Shown piece after piece: positions 33,436 to 44,648 of a stretch of 64,000 nt of DNA. Both the position numbers and the translations under genes were made by a program. The stretch comes from Cheiracanthium punctorium. Its lineage: Eukaryota > Arthropoda > Arachnida > Araneae > Cheiracanthiidae. How positions within the stretch are numbered: position 1 is the first letter of the stretch; each line of letters starts with the position of its first letter. The notes under the pieces were generated by a model. It had not been told where the DNA came from. It made no database searches and worked only from the letters and a program-made list of their open reading frames with translations. The DNA is taken from NCBI GenBank assembly GCA_038373885.1, contig JAWZYV010014407.1, forward strand, positions 310,001 to 374,000, in the 5' to 3' direction.

Positions 33436-34504
33436 ACTCAAGCTTTGTTGAATTTGTAATTTGGAAATATCGTTTGGCTAACGGCTTAGTTGCCAACACC
33501 GTGATATATGTAAATAACCTTTGAGACCACTGTGCTCGATATATTACAGCAGCGATAATCAAACTATTTGGCAGTGCGACCTGAAATAACATGCCCAGTC
33601 AAAAGTTAAAAAAATCATTATAATTTTTGTCATGTCAATCAGTGGTCTATTCGCTAAGCTCCGTTCCCATAAGAACAAGGAAAGTGAAACAGCCCCAGCT
33701 TGGTCAGCGCTTGGGAGGGTGAAAACCTCTCTCGGCTGGGCTGCTGTGGAACCGTGTACGCTATTGGGAGCTGGAGCACGTAAAATATGTTCGTGGCTCC
33801 AATGTCCTTCATGTTCAAGAGACACCTCTGTGGGTGTCGATTTCAGGTGCTAGGTTCCTCATCTAGAATTGGTTCAAAATTAGGAGACCAGTCATAGGGG
33901 GCAACGTTGGTCTGCCTAATAGGTGCCCCGCCATGATGAAATGACTAACATCTGCCGACCTCGTAGCGGTCAAAACTCCAGTAGGTCGCTAACTTGATCA
34001 TTAGAAAGAAAAAAAATCTGTTATAGTCTGTTAAGCTTAATGTAGAGAACCAGAGCAATACCAAAAAGTTCGCTTAGGATTGTAAAATAGGAATAGGCAT
34101 CTAAGTCAGTCAGGATGCCATTTTTAGCTCAAAGGCATAAGTGTTATCGTATGAACAGTTATAGCTTTTCCAATCTTGAAAGAATGAGTCACTATACAGA
34201 TAATATTTATCAATATAAGTATGAATCACAGGATCGAAAAAAATTATCTGTAGTTTCTATTACGAATTATTTTGTTTTTGTAAAATGTCATTTTCAACTG
34301 TTTCATTTAACTTTTTTCTCACCATTGATAGGATTTCTTTTTTGAATTCTTCTAGATTGTCCTGTTCATTTATTTTTCGAAAAACTGAATGATTACTCTT
34401 CATGCATGCATATCCTCCTTCTTCAGAATTTTACAGGCATTGATTTACAGTTGTAGGCCCATAAAATCATCAGTAATTAATAAATTGAAAAATGGTGTAA
34501 TAAA
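33436..34504. other. Unassigned; possible repeat at 33640-34000
   Basis: 33640-34000 is GC-richer and looks like an old repeat (GGCTGGGCTGCTGTGGAAC, TTCAAGAGACACCTCTGTGG), but no second copy is in the window. Confidence 0.3.
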
Positions 34505-34968
34505 AAAAATCTGGGGTGACTCCACTCGACTTTCCGAACTCTTACGATTGCCAAGCATTTAAATAAATTTTAATCGATGAATAATTCAAACATATATACC
34601 AAATTGATGCTCAATCGAATGTACCGTTTAACGCTAGCGCACTTTCAAGAATTTGCCCCTAAAGACCATAATGTAAAAGAAATCTTTGCCGTAGCCCTGT
34701 AAAAAAACTATACTTCCTATACACATCAAAATCAATACCGGTTTTAACATATATATCCAATTTGAGCTCAATCGAATACCCGTTTTGGAGCTATCGTGTT
34801 CACTCACATACGCACAAACACACACGTACACACATACATCTCGTAAAAATAGCATAAATGAATTCAGATGACCTCAAAACGTGTCAATACACCAAAATCT
34901 CGAAGTCGAATTTTTTATGATTAAAATAACTTTCCTTACATGGTACATGTTCGGAAAGTAAAAATAAA
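34505..34968 (-). repeat. Unclassified 470-bp repeat, minus copy
   Basis: Reverse-complement partner of 28610-29085; see that entry for shared blocks. Similar divergence along the length suggests two independent old insertions rather than a recent inversion. Confidence 0.7.
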
Positions 34969-35791
34969 ATTAATTAGTTTATTTATAGCACAGTTAGCAA
35001 TATTAACCGTATACAGTAAACGTCCGATAGTCCACGGAATTGACGACAAGCACCCGAACAAAATTTAGAAAAGAAAGGAAGAAAAAAGTTAAAAATACAG
35101 AAATCAAGATAAAAATTCTTTTGAACAACTTTATATACAGTAAGGGTTATTATAGTACAATATAGTGATGTCCCCAAAACTGGGAGTCCTTGTGCAAAAA
35201 TTCTCGGGCAGCCCATTTCAAATACTTGTATATTTTATTTTACACAAATACTAATAACTAATTTGTATAATAATATACACCAATCAAATAACTTTACTTA
35301 AAACTTTACGCAATTACAACTGAAAGTTTTAGCTTTTATTAAAAGTTAAGAAGTTTAATAGTTATTTGATAATCTCCAAACAAAAACAGATTACACGTAA
35401 TGCAGACTTATCTCTACTTACAAGTCTGTCTGTAAAAATATCAACTTGTTTTTTGCAATTTAAAAGTTTTATTCGGATGTTTGTATTAAATATCAACTTT
35501 CTTAAATCCAATAAAAACCTCGTTCCAAATTTCTCTGACCACGACAGCACACACTTTTATATACATATTTTGGGTTTAGTTAAATATATTTCTATTTACA
35601 CGTTGAAGATTCTATCTATTTCAATGAAAAGAGGCGGGATCGTCCGTTCTCATTCGTAAATTCAAATTCGACTGCCTCATTTACGGCGGTTTCCAAACGG
35701 CAAACCAAAACTTTTGTGCTCGCGAGGCAATCGTATTTGTTACACTGCTTTTGCAAAAAGATACGCAAGTTTATTCCTTCAGATACTGAAT

Positions 35792-36506
35792 ATCTAGAAC
35801 AGGGATGGGCAAACTTTTTCGGTCACGGGCGAAAAATCGAAAAAAAAAAAAGTTTGGTGGGCCAAGATAAATTTTTCTAAAATTTTAAAAACAATATACA
35901 AGTATTACAATTTAAATATGTTAATGAGATGAATGAAATTGCGATTTAATTTTTAAAGTTCCTTATATTGAGGTTTGAAGTGAGATGCACTGATTCTAAG
36001 GAACGAGGCTAAATGCTCATCTGTCAGTCTACTTCAGAAAGAATTCTCTCTAAGGTTCATCGTTGAAAACACTTGTTCACATATATAAGATGAAGCAAAC
36101 ATAGCACTGATTTTCTGGGCGTGAGATATTAAATTTGGGAAACCTACTTTCGATAATGATTTGTAAAACTCTAACTTTGGCATATTTAAAAACAACTGCT
36201 TGAGATGACTGTTAGATTGCAGCTCAATTAATTCAATCTGCAAATCGGACCTCACTGCTTCACAATTTACGTTGAAAGGCATGGTAAAACTATCCAATTC
36301 TGTTTGAATGGGACTGAAATCTTGAAATCTGCGTTCGAACTCAAAGTGCACTTTTTTCAAGCCATCTTCATAATTCTTAATATGGATATATGATATATAA
36401 ATATATATATTCTTTTGATTGCCGCCGGACCGGCAAATTAAAATTCTATCCGAGGGCCGGATAAAACCTTCAGGCGGGCCGTAGTTTGCTCATCCCTGAT
36501 CTAGAA
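35792..36506 (-). mobile_element. Internally deleted hAT element with 8-bp duplication
   Basis: 35800-36498 has termini CAGGGATGGGCAAACTTTTT and, from the right, CAGGGATGAGCAAACTACGG. It is flanked by identical ATCTAGAA at 35792-35799 and 36499-36506. It contains the 3' end of a transposase gene on the minus strand. It sits inside the pogo-type element and is therefore younger. Confidence 0.9.
35953..36390 (-). pseudogene. hAT transposase, C-terminal remnant with in-frame stop
   Basis: The frame reads through about 36390-36037, meets TGA at 36034-36036, and continues in the same frame for 26 codons to TAA at 35953-35955. The part before the stop ends ASSYICEQVFSTMN; the part after begins SRLTDEHLASFLR. 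Together they match the conserved hAT C-terminal dimerisation region (Y-CE-FS-MN ... SRLTDEHL), of the GTF2IRD2/ZBED-like branch. The stop lies where the family usually has Arg, consistent with CGA to TGA decay. The N-terminal zinc finger and catalytic core are absent. Confidence 0.82.
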
Positions 36507-36555
36507 TGAATCTCGCTGAATTGATCTGACTGTAGATAATCGAAAGTTTACTGTA

Positions 36556-38419
36556 CTTACAAAAATAAATAAATAAATATTACATATTCGTTCATCTATT
36601 AACATTTTGAAACACGCTGGTAGGTAAAAGCGTATTTATATCTTCATCATCCAAATTTAAATTTATTATAATGCAATTTATTGTACTATTTTTTTTTTCA
36701 AAATTGCTGATTTTTGGACATTTTCCATCAGTAGTTCTAAAGAAGCAAACAGCCTCAATGACTTTTCTAAAAAAATTAATGTTTGCATTATGCGGGTAAA
36801 TTAAACAATTCTGGTCTACAACAATTAAACAATTCTGGATGGCCAGGGATCACTATGTCCGTTGTAATCAAGTAGTACTGATCCATGGCTATAATAATTA
36901 GCAATAGCAAGCAAAACGGACATACTTAAAATCCATAACAACGGGAAAAGAACACACAAGAACTAGCGAGCGAGTTACAGGCAAACTGAGTACAGCAGGG
37001 AAACTAGTTTTACAGTGAATGTAAAACGATGAACTTGAACAGCCAGTGTGTTTATATTAAAGCAATCCAAGTTTGAAAAGACACTAAACCAGTGGGGTGG
37101 TTTTACTAATTGCACGCTTCGGGGGTGCAGATGATGTCGGAACGAAATTCTGGGGCGATTTTGAAGTGTGGGGAAAATTTTGCCCCGATTATTTTAAAGT
37201 AAGGGAGAGAAGACTGCTGTATAATCATATCAACATTATAAAAAAACTTTAAAAATAATTATTTTCTCTATTGGAGCATCACATGGTAGATTAGATGTCC
37301 ATTCAAGTAGTTCATTGTCTTTCACAACAGTCTGTCGTTTTCTTTATAAATGCAATGTTTATTTGCTGTAAAATATTTTCAAGTTGGAAACTTATTTTTT
37401 AATTAATTTTACGGTTAGGAATGTATTTCATGAAATTACAGCTTTTTTTTAAGCAAATAGAAAATAAACCAAGTAAAAAAATAAATCAGATGAATAATAA
37501 ATTAATAAATAAAAAATTGACAATTAATTTCGAAGACTTAACCAATTTTACACTAGTTAACCTAATTAAGAATTGACAGGAACATCAACTTGAAATTGCT
37601 TCATTTCTTTTGTTTTAGTTAAACAATAAATAATCCAATACTAATTAAGATAAAAGAAAGTTCAGAAAAAAAGATAAGAAGACCTAGTTATTCGTCTGAT
37701 GCTGTTTCACAAGCAATTAATGAGTCTTAAAAAAAAGTCAATACTTTGAATGACACACTTTTTGGATATCCAACCCTTTAATTACAAAACCAAGCCTGAA
37801 AATTCACTAATACTCTTATTATTCATTTCTTTACTTTAGCTGGCTCAATATGATTATAAAGTGAGTGGAAATCTATCCATTTAAAACAATTTTACTTTAA
37901 TAGAACATGCGCTCGTCATGTAAGTTGATTAAGTGATGTATTTGGGTCTGATTTTTTCAAAGAAATGGTTACAATGAGTCAATCCTTTTTTAAACAATTT
38001 TATTTTTACGGTACTTCTTAATAGCGTCAGTAGATAAAAGGTTAAATAATAAGGATTGGGGGGGTGGGGAAGCTCAAACTTAAAATATATACTTTCTAGA
38101 AATAAACCCCAAAAATTCTCGAAATTCCTTTTCATTTAATTCTTTCTCAAGAGCATGGGGCGAGACAAGGACGAAAATTATAATTCTTACTAAACTGCTA
38201 CTCACTGGCATAAATCGGCTTGCAACATTAGGGAGGTCGAAATGATTACTATTGTAGAAAATATTTTTAAATGGTTGATATTTGAATTTTTTGAAGGGAG
38301 GCAATTACCCCTTTGCCTAGTAAATTACCGCTATACTGCCTGTTTAAAAGAAGAGACTACAAAACCAGTAACACTCGAACACACGAATCACTTACCGCGT
38401 GCGCGGATGCAAAAATTGA
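36556..38419. other. 1.9 kb of AT-rich DNA, nothing recognised
   Basis: Only 37080-37200 is GC-richer. No coding or element ends were found. The frames at 37929-38304 (minus) are unsupported. Confidence 0.45.
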
Positions 38420-38946
38420 TTAACCCGTTAACGCGCAGTGTTCCCTTTCTGGGAACACCAAACTCTGACGTTTTGACTGTTGCCAGTCATGAAGAATAGA
38501 TTTGATTTCTATAAAAATAGTTGCGGGTGACACAGCTCCACGAGAATCCTTTACTTTTTATAGCACGTCATTTCCCGTCAAAAAATTGCCACGATTATTT
38601 TTAAACAGCAGTGACATCTGCTGAAAAATGGAAGAATGCGAGACCAGATGGATAGATGGCCCAATGCTGAAAAAAGGGCAGCCGTTGCCATCGCTCGACT
38701 TAACTACCAGCAATATGGCAGACGATCGAAACGTTCATCGCGTGCCACAGATCTAGAGACCCTTTTTTTTACGACAGCTGGCTGTGCGCGGTCACAGCCA
38801 GCTGTCGTCAAAAAAAGGGTCTCTAAATCTGTGGCACGCGATGAACGTTTCGATCGTCCGCCATATTGCTGGTAGTTAAGTCGAGCGATGGCAACGGCTG
38901 CCCTTTTTTTCAGCATTGGGAAAGGATTGCGCCTCAAAGGGTTTAA
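38420..38946 (-). mobile_element. TTAA MITE (family A), full length
   Basis: TTAA at 38420-38423, R end CCCGTTAACGCGCAGTGTTC, body, both arms around GCTGGCTGTGCGCGGTCACA, L end and TTAA at 38943-38946. Because the arms mirror each other, both strands give nearly the same peptide (38636-38875 plus, 38704-38937 minus), a visible sign that these frames are not genes. Confidence 0.9.
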
Positions 38947-40155
38947 ACACTTTCCAACGTCTCAATTAACTCTCAGCCAGGTGTAAGAAACGACTCCTGT
39001 TTCGGCAGGAATGACTAATGCCCGCGCAGATTGATTCATCTTATCCAAATGGAGGCTGCGAATCGCTCATACTCATGCTCTTGAGCAAACGATAATGGAT
39101 GGAAAACTCCCATCTGCCTATCCGCAATCACAGTGCATCGCAGCCGCATGCAAGCGGAATTCCAGCCGTATGTTATTACCTGTTTACTCAGCTTGTGAGA
39201 AGTAGAGAGAGTATTATTACTGCAGGGTGCAGATGGGAGTTCCCGTTAATCGCGTACTAAATTTAGAAGCTCAGTTTGGCAACCTATGAAAGTTCGTATT
39301 ATAATGGAAAAAAATTATCTCGCATTTTTTTCCGGAAATCAATCTCTTTATTTAAATGGAGGTTCACAAAACAAATTTCGAAAATTAAATATGCAGATAT
39401 GACACTACTTACACGTTGAAATATATTTGCGTTTTCAGCAGTTAAGAAAAACAATACATGCAATTAAAAAAAAAGAAAAGAAAAGAAAGAAAGAGAGAAA
39501 AAATGATTTCTAGTCTTACATTTCGCCATCCGTTTAAGTTTTGGCAAATGTGTTGGCTTGTGAAATTTTATTTCAATCTTTCTTTCCAAAGACAAGTTAA
39601 AAATGTCATTGATTTAGCTCCAAAACACTTATTTTACAACCATCTTAATTATTTATACTAGTATGTAAAAAGTATTGTATTGAAAAATGATTAGAATAAA
39701 GATAATGGGAAAAAAATGAATTAAGGTACCAAACATAACAAACCAAGAGAGAATTCGTAAGAGATAGCTGCAAAAAATGGTCCTTGCGCGCACTGAAAAT
39801 ATACGAACGGAAGGATATCAGCAGAGCCTAAACACTCCAGCTACTCTATCCGATTCTATTCTCAGAGAACGGTTCAGAAGGGCACTTCTCTGATCGCATG
39901 TGTGATCGAGGAAAGACTGTGCTGTAGTAAACTAGAATACAGTGCGTCAGCCACGATAAGGGTATTTAATAATAGTGGGGAAGGAAGGGGGGGGTGGAGA
40001 AAAACTTACTTTTTAAATTCACAAAAATTTAAAAGCGTACTTCATATTTGTGTTAAGAATTTAATTTGTTAATGCGTTGATTTCGTATTTTTTCTTTGGA
40101 GGTTCACGTGCTCCAATGGAGGAGTCGCCATTGATGCTACCGTAATTTGATTCTT
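38947..40155. other. No gene recognised
   Basis: Small inverted pairs (CTCCCATCTGC at 39108 and GCAGATGGGAG at 39231) and an A-rich tract near 39462-39500. Confidence 0.4.
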
Positions 40156-40522
40156 TTAACCCTTTCCCAATGCTGGAAAAAGGGCAGCCGTTGCCATCGC
40201 TCGACTTAACTACCAGCATGATGGCGGATGATCGAAACGTTCATCGCGTGCTACAGATCTAGAGACCTTTTTTTTTTGACGGCAGCTGGCTGTGCCGGGC
40301 GCAGCGCATTCTTCTATTTTTCAGCAGATGTCAGTGCTGCTAAAAATAATCGTGACCATTTTTTTAAGGGAAATGACGTGCTGAGAAGTAAAGGATTCTC
40401 GTGGAGCTATGTCAACCGCAACTATTTTTATAGAAATCATATCTATTCTTCGTGATTGGCAACAGTGAAAACGTCTGAGTTTGGTGTTCTCATACCGGGA
40501 ACACTGCGCGTTAAAGGGTTAA
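40156..40522 (+). mobile_element. TTAA MITE (family A), arm 2 deleted
   Basis: TTAA at 40156-40159 and 40519-40522. The outer GAGGCGCAACCCTTT of the L end is missing. Arm 1 is complete to the centre GGCTGTGCCGGGCGCAG, then the element jumps to CGCATTCTTC of the body and the R end. Confidence 0.83.
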
Positions 40523-41540
40523 AAGCTGCTTTTTTTTTAAAGTACAGCATTAACTCTATTTTGAACTCCGAGATTGGGAGTCAAGTGACAGAATTTCCAC
40601 TTGACTCCCACAGCTTCATCTCTTTCTAAAAAGAGCGATTAAAATCTGTGTTTCACAACTCCAACTCCCCCAGTTCAACCTTCACCAATATTCGGTAAGA
40701 GAGTGCAGCAGACACTTCGATCTCCTGCCCTGGTTCTTTCCGCCGTAACTGCTTTCCTTGAGGAGGCGCCGCTCGGTCTGTGCCCGAGCTTCCCGGAATG
40801 ATTCAGTGCTTGCGCTGCTCCCAGTCGCCCGATCGTCTGCGCCCGACAAAAATCCCCGCAGACGATATTCGCACTTTTCCCACCGAACCGCGTCTGGGAA
40901 AACGTTCCTTAACTGGATCGATCGTTTGTTTGTTTGTGTGTGTGGTGGTGGAGGGGTCGAGTTGCCAGAGGTCGATGACCACAAACACTAGGGTTGTACG
41001 GTCTCAAAGTTGATTTAAAAGTTTGAAGGTTATAGTACTTCTTTTTTTACCAGTGTTAGGATCCTGTACAACAAGGTCGTAATTGCACTTTCGGAGGCAC
41101 TGTGGTGTACACTGGAATTTTATAAGAAAAGGAGGGGGGGGGCTATCCCCAGTAAATAGACTTGCACATTTACGCCGTCAAAAAAATACGTAGTAAAATT
41201 AATTAAGAACTTTGTAGAATAACACACATAAATAAAAATACCATAGTATAATTGTTTTAGGTGGTACAAAATATCCACAATTCTTCAGCTGGGAAAAAAA
41301 AAAAACTCCACCAATCACATATACAGGAAAGTTTCTGCTTTTTACTTAATCCTAATTTTATGCATCTGTATTTTTGTTCATGTTATTTTATTTTTATGTT
41401 TTAACTTACTATTAACTTTTGGCTAATTTCTTCTCTTCCCCCCCCCTCTTCCTTCAACTTTTTTTCTCTCTGGTTTTCTTATTTTTCCTCCTTCCAAATG
41501 ACAACTTGACTTTTTTTCTGTCCCCACTCTTCTGCGACAA
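40523..41540. other. GC-rich islet; no assignable gene
   Basis: 40640-40990 is the most CpG-rich piece of the window apart from repeats. Opposing frames (40682-40984 minus; 40758-41013 plus) overlap each other and show no known domain. It ends in a GTTT/GTGTG simple stretch. Confidence 0.3.
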
Positions 41541-41544
41541 TATA

Positions 41545-41625
41545 AGTGGACTTCTGCTGAAGAAGGCTGAAACTTTTTCCTGCCGAAACGTGCGTTCAGT
41601 GTGATAAATATCTTTTTAAGTTTTA
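41545..41625 (+). repeat. Repeat H with hammerhead-like core, copy 2 (no fold-back partner)
   Basis: GGACTTCTG, CTGAAGA (41557-41563), a GGC...GCC-closed stem, GAAA (41585-41588), then CGTGCGTTCAGTGTGATAAA. A preceding CTG can pair with the CAG after the putative cleavage position. The TTAA MITE fragment begins right after it. Confidence 0.5.
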
Positions 41626-41626
41626 C

Positions 41627-41990
41627 AGTCAGCTGTCGTCAAAAAGGGGGTCTCTAGATCTGTGGCACGCGATGAACGTTTCGATCGTCCGCCATCTTGC
41701 TGGTAGTTAGGTCGAGCGATGGCAACGGCTGCCCATTTTTTCAGCATTGGGCAATCTATCCAGCTGTTCTCGCATTCTTCCATTTTTCAGCAGATGTCAG
41801 TGCTGTTAAAAATAATCGTGACCATTTTTTTTACGGGAAATGACGTGCTTAAAAATTAAAGGATTCTCGTGGAGCTATGTCACCCGCAACTATTTTTATA
41901 GAAATCCAATCTATTCTTCTTGACTGGCAACAGTCAAAACGTCAGAGTTTGGAGTTCCCAGAGCGGGAACACTGAGCGTTAAAGGGTTAA
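41627..41990 (+). mobile_element. TTAA MITE (family A), left half missing
   Basis: Begins inside the palindrome centre (CAGTCAGCTGTCGTC), then arm 2, the body and the R end with TTAA at 41987-41990. Confidence 0.83.
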
Positions 41991-42061
41991 GGTGTCTTTT
42001 CCTAAACAAATTTTTTTCTTGTAAAGCCTCAACACATAAATCGTAATCAAAATCTTTGTTA

Positions 42062-43389
42062 TTACTTTTGCAGAAAACTCTGCTTTATTCCTGGCCGGGC
42101 CGGATTTAGGGGAGGGCAACCGGGGCTTCAGTCCAAGGGCCTCCACAAGGGAGGAATCTCACAATAGACATTTTTACGTAAAATTCCCTAACTATTACCG
42201 AATGATGTACAAAATAATTTTTTAAGTAAATTTCTGACAATGGAAGACCAGTTCTCTCGCTTTTTCATTTTGAACATTCCAGAGCGCGTTTCCAATTCTT
42301 GTCAAAATGGTTAATATTAATCTTCCTTCCGATAAATTATGTGCATTTTTGCGAGAAACAACCACAAAATAAATCATCACACTATTATACACTCAAGAAA
42401 TGACACACTGGTCGTCGAAAAAATTATTAACTTATTTGAGAAATAATTAGGGGCCAACATTCCTTTGTTGCCCCAGGGCCTCCACACCTCTAAATCCGGC
42501 ACTGATTCCTGGGTTAGTCCTTCTGAAGTCCAGTACGTGTAGAAAGTTCTAGTAAAAAGTCCACTTGTCAGGATGGAACAAGAACTTTATTCCTTCTAGA
42601 AATTCATCGTACAATCAGCTGTACAAAATTCACGGGCACTAACGGCTAGTATTTAGCTTATAATAGTCCGCTCAGTAAGAAGCTTTCACAGATGCTGTAT
42701 TTCTCACACAAAATAAAACAGTCCCACAAGCTAAAATTGAGTGAAAATACTCGAGGAAAATCCTTAACAGTTCCTCAATGAAGAATTCACACAGAGCACT
42801 CAAAAACCAGCATCTCAAATCAAGCAAAATATAAATTGCAATAGCAGAATTCACGGCGTACTCAGACATCTATTCTTTGTAGCAGACAGAAGCAAAACTG
42901 ACTCTTCGGTCTCTCTGCCTCCTATATATAGATATAGCCTCGCCGAAGTTAGAAGCTTCTCGAAGAATGTATTTCTTGAAGATTCCCCCAAAAGCGGGGC
43001 TTTTGATTACGTCATAGAAATATTAATACAAGGCTATTTCGCAACGCTTATGCAGGAAAACAAGCTTTACAGGCCCCATTGGAAAAATCGCGCAAAATGT
43101 CCGAAAAATCGGCAGGCTTGGCGGCTTTTTGGTAAAATACCGCCAAATTTGGCACCAAAAATAAGTCCCCAAAGGTGAGGTCAGCTAAGGCATAACACCA
43201 ATATTTCTCTAGATTGCTAGAAAACCCTATATTAACCAATGGGAAACCCAAAATTCCGTATCTCGCGTTCCAGTTAACCGATTTTGATACAACAAAATGC
43301 AAAATTTAACTATATGACGCGTAGCATACGAATTTTAAACTATTTTTAACTGTTAAACGGCAGATAGATAAAGGAATTCGTAACATTAC
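42062..43389 (-). mobile_element. Solo LTR, copy 2, carrying a nested hAT MITE
   Basis: The LTR is 42066-43385 with TTAC on both sides (42062-42065, 43386-43389). On minus it begins TGTTACGAATTCC; its end CTCTGC...CAAAA has lost the final CA by mutation. Without the nested element the length is about 902 bp, close to the other two copies. TATATATAGG lies near 42923. Confidence 0.87.
42087..42512. mobile_element. hAT MITE inside solo LTR, 410 bp
   Basis: 42095-42504 is flanked by identical ATTCCTGG (42087-42094, 42505-42512). Right terminus read inward: CAGTGCCGGATTTAGAGG; left: CCGGGCCGGATTTAGGGG, with its first bases changed. The GGGCCTCCAC motif occurs in both halves. No transposase. Confidence 0.87.
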
Positions 43390-43439
43390 TGTTGCGATAA
43401 TTCGTTTGTTACTTTGATTTCGCATCTGTTATTCGATTA

Positions 43440-44360
43440 TGCCTCAATGAAAACTACTCATAAGCTGAAAGCAGACGATTGGACGAAAACAACAACCACG
43501 CAACTTCGGACTGACTAAACCTCGCCTAATGTAACTTTGTCACGTCAAAAATAACGAAAATTACCGAGGGGAGAGAGAGAAAGAGGGAAAAAGAACGTTT
43601 CAGTTTCATTCGAAATGTGAGTCAGACTGATCGCGTCACCCTCTGCCAACACCACTTAATGCACCTGGCGGAGAAAGTCAGGTAGGGCACAGGTGCTACA
43701 CACGCAGGGCGGCGCGCGCGTGGGGAACACAATAAGGGCACAGCCCTCGACAGGGTCGATAGACTATATTATTTTTTACTAAAAGGGGGGGGGAAAACGC
43801 CATTGCACTGAAAGAAAAAAAGGAATGGAAACCTGATAAGTTCTCTGACAAGAGGATTTAATCCAAAGAATTGCATTCTGCAGTATAGATCAGTTTGAGC
43901 CCTGCCACCGCCATCTAGACTGAAAGCCACATGTCTGAGATCATGACGTTATACCAGTAGACCAATGGTTGAGTGGCTATTTCTTTATGTAAAACGTTTT
44001 AAATTTTTGGTAGTTTTACATGAATATTACAACAGACATTCAATTTTTCTTTTCATTTTAAATGTTATTTTATTGTTATCTATATATTTAATGAAACTTG
44101 TAATTAATATTAATTAATTAAAAATTAAATTTCTTTTAAAATTTAAAATTTTCTCTTAAACATACTTTATGGTATTACAACAAAAGTTTCTCCATCAATA
44201 TGATGTCACAAAATGCCCAGCGCTCAAGCCTTCTACTCCAAAAGTTTATGGCTCTGCTTGAAACTTAAGATATAAACAAATGGGAGCCTATTTTAATGCA
44301 TTCGTCTTTGAGAGCAAAGGTAACATTTTAGTAAAGTGAAAAGCACTTACGTAATTTTTT
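43440..44360. other. No gene supported; degraded tRNA-like segment
   Basis: 43550-43760 is GC-richer (GGCGGCGCGCGCGTGG). At 43885-43975 on minus, GGTCTACTGGTATAACGTCA with ATGATCTCAGAC and GGGCTCAAACTGATC resembles a decayed tRNA head (A and B boxes), probably a SINE remnant. Confidence 0.35.
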
Positions 44361-44648
44361 ATTGTCATACAAAAGCACAGCAATTTTTAGGAAACTTTAT
44401 TTCATCCTTATTTTAGTTTGTCTGTCTGTCTGTCAGTGCCAAAACGCCGTAAACAGCCATCAATTTATGCGAAATTTATGTTTGTTATTTCCAGAAACCA
44501 TACCACACATGTACCATACTGAAAAGAATGCTCTTTTTTCCCCCTTTTTTAAAATAGCACGACCAAAAAGTATTTTCATACATTAAGTTCTAAGGGCAAT
44601 CATTGTGTTAACTTTCAGAGTCGTTCATCTACTTCAAAGAGAACAGAA

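Larger units (their letters stand above)
35012..36555. mobile_element. pogo/Tigger-type element, interrupted by hAT
   Basis: CAGTAAACGTCCGATAGTCC starts at 35014 and CAGTAAACTTTCGATTATC is read inward from 36553. Both ends are preceded by TA (35012-35013, 36554-36555). CAGT with A-rich then CCGAT-type termini and a TA target fits pogo/Tigger. Minus the nested hAT insertion it is about 830 bp and has no transposase I can read. Confidence 0.75.

Noticed and set aside
38636..38937. Two long open frames on opposite strands with nearly the same peptide
   Set aside because: They arise from the mirror-image arms of the TTAA MITE. Similar peptides recur at 46242-46480 and in other copies.
40682..41013. 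Opposing frames in a GC-rich islet
   Set aside because: GC-rich sequence lacks stops on both strands; no domain is seen and frames overlap each other.
43885..43975. tRNA gene on minus strand
   Set aside because: Box-like motifs are degraded and the arms do not pair; probably a SINE remnant.
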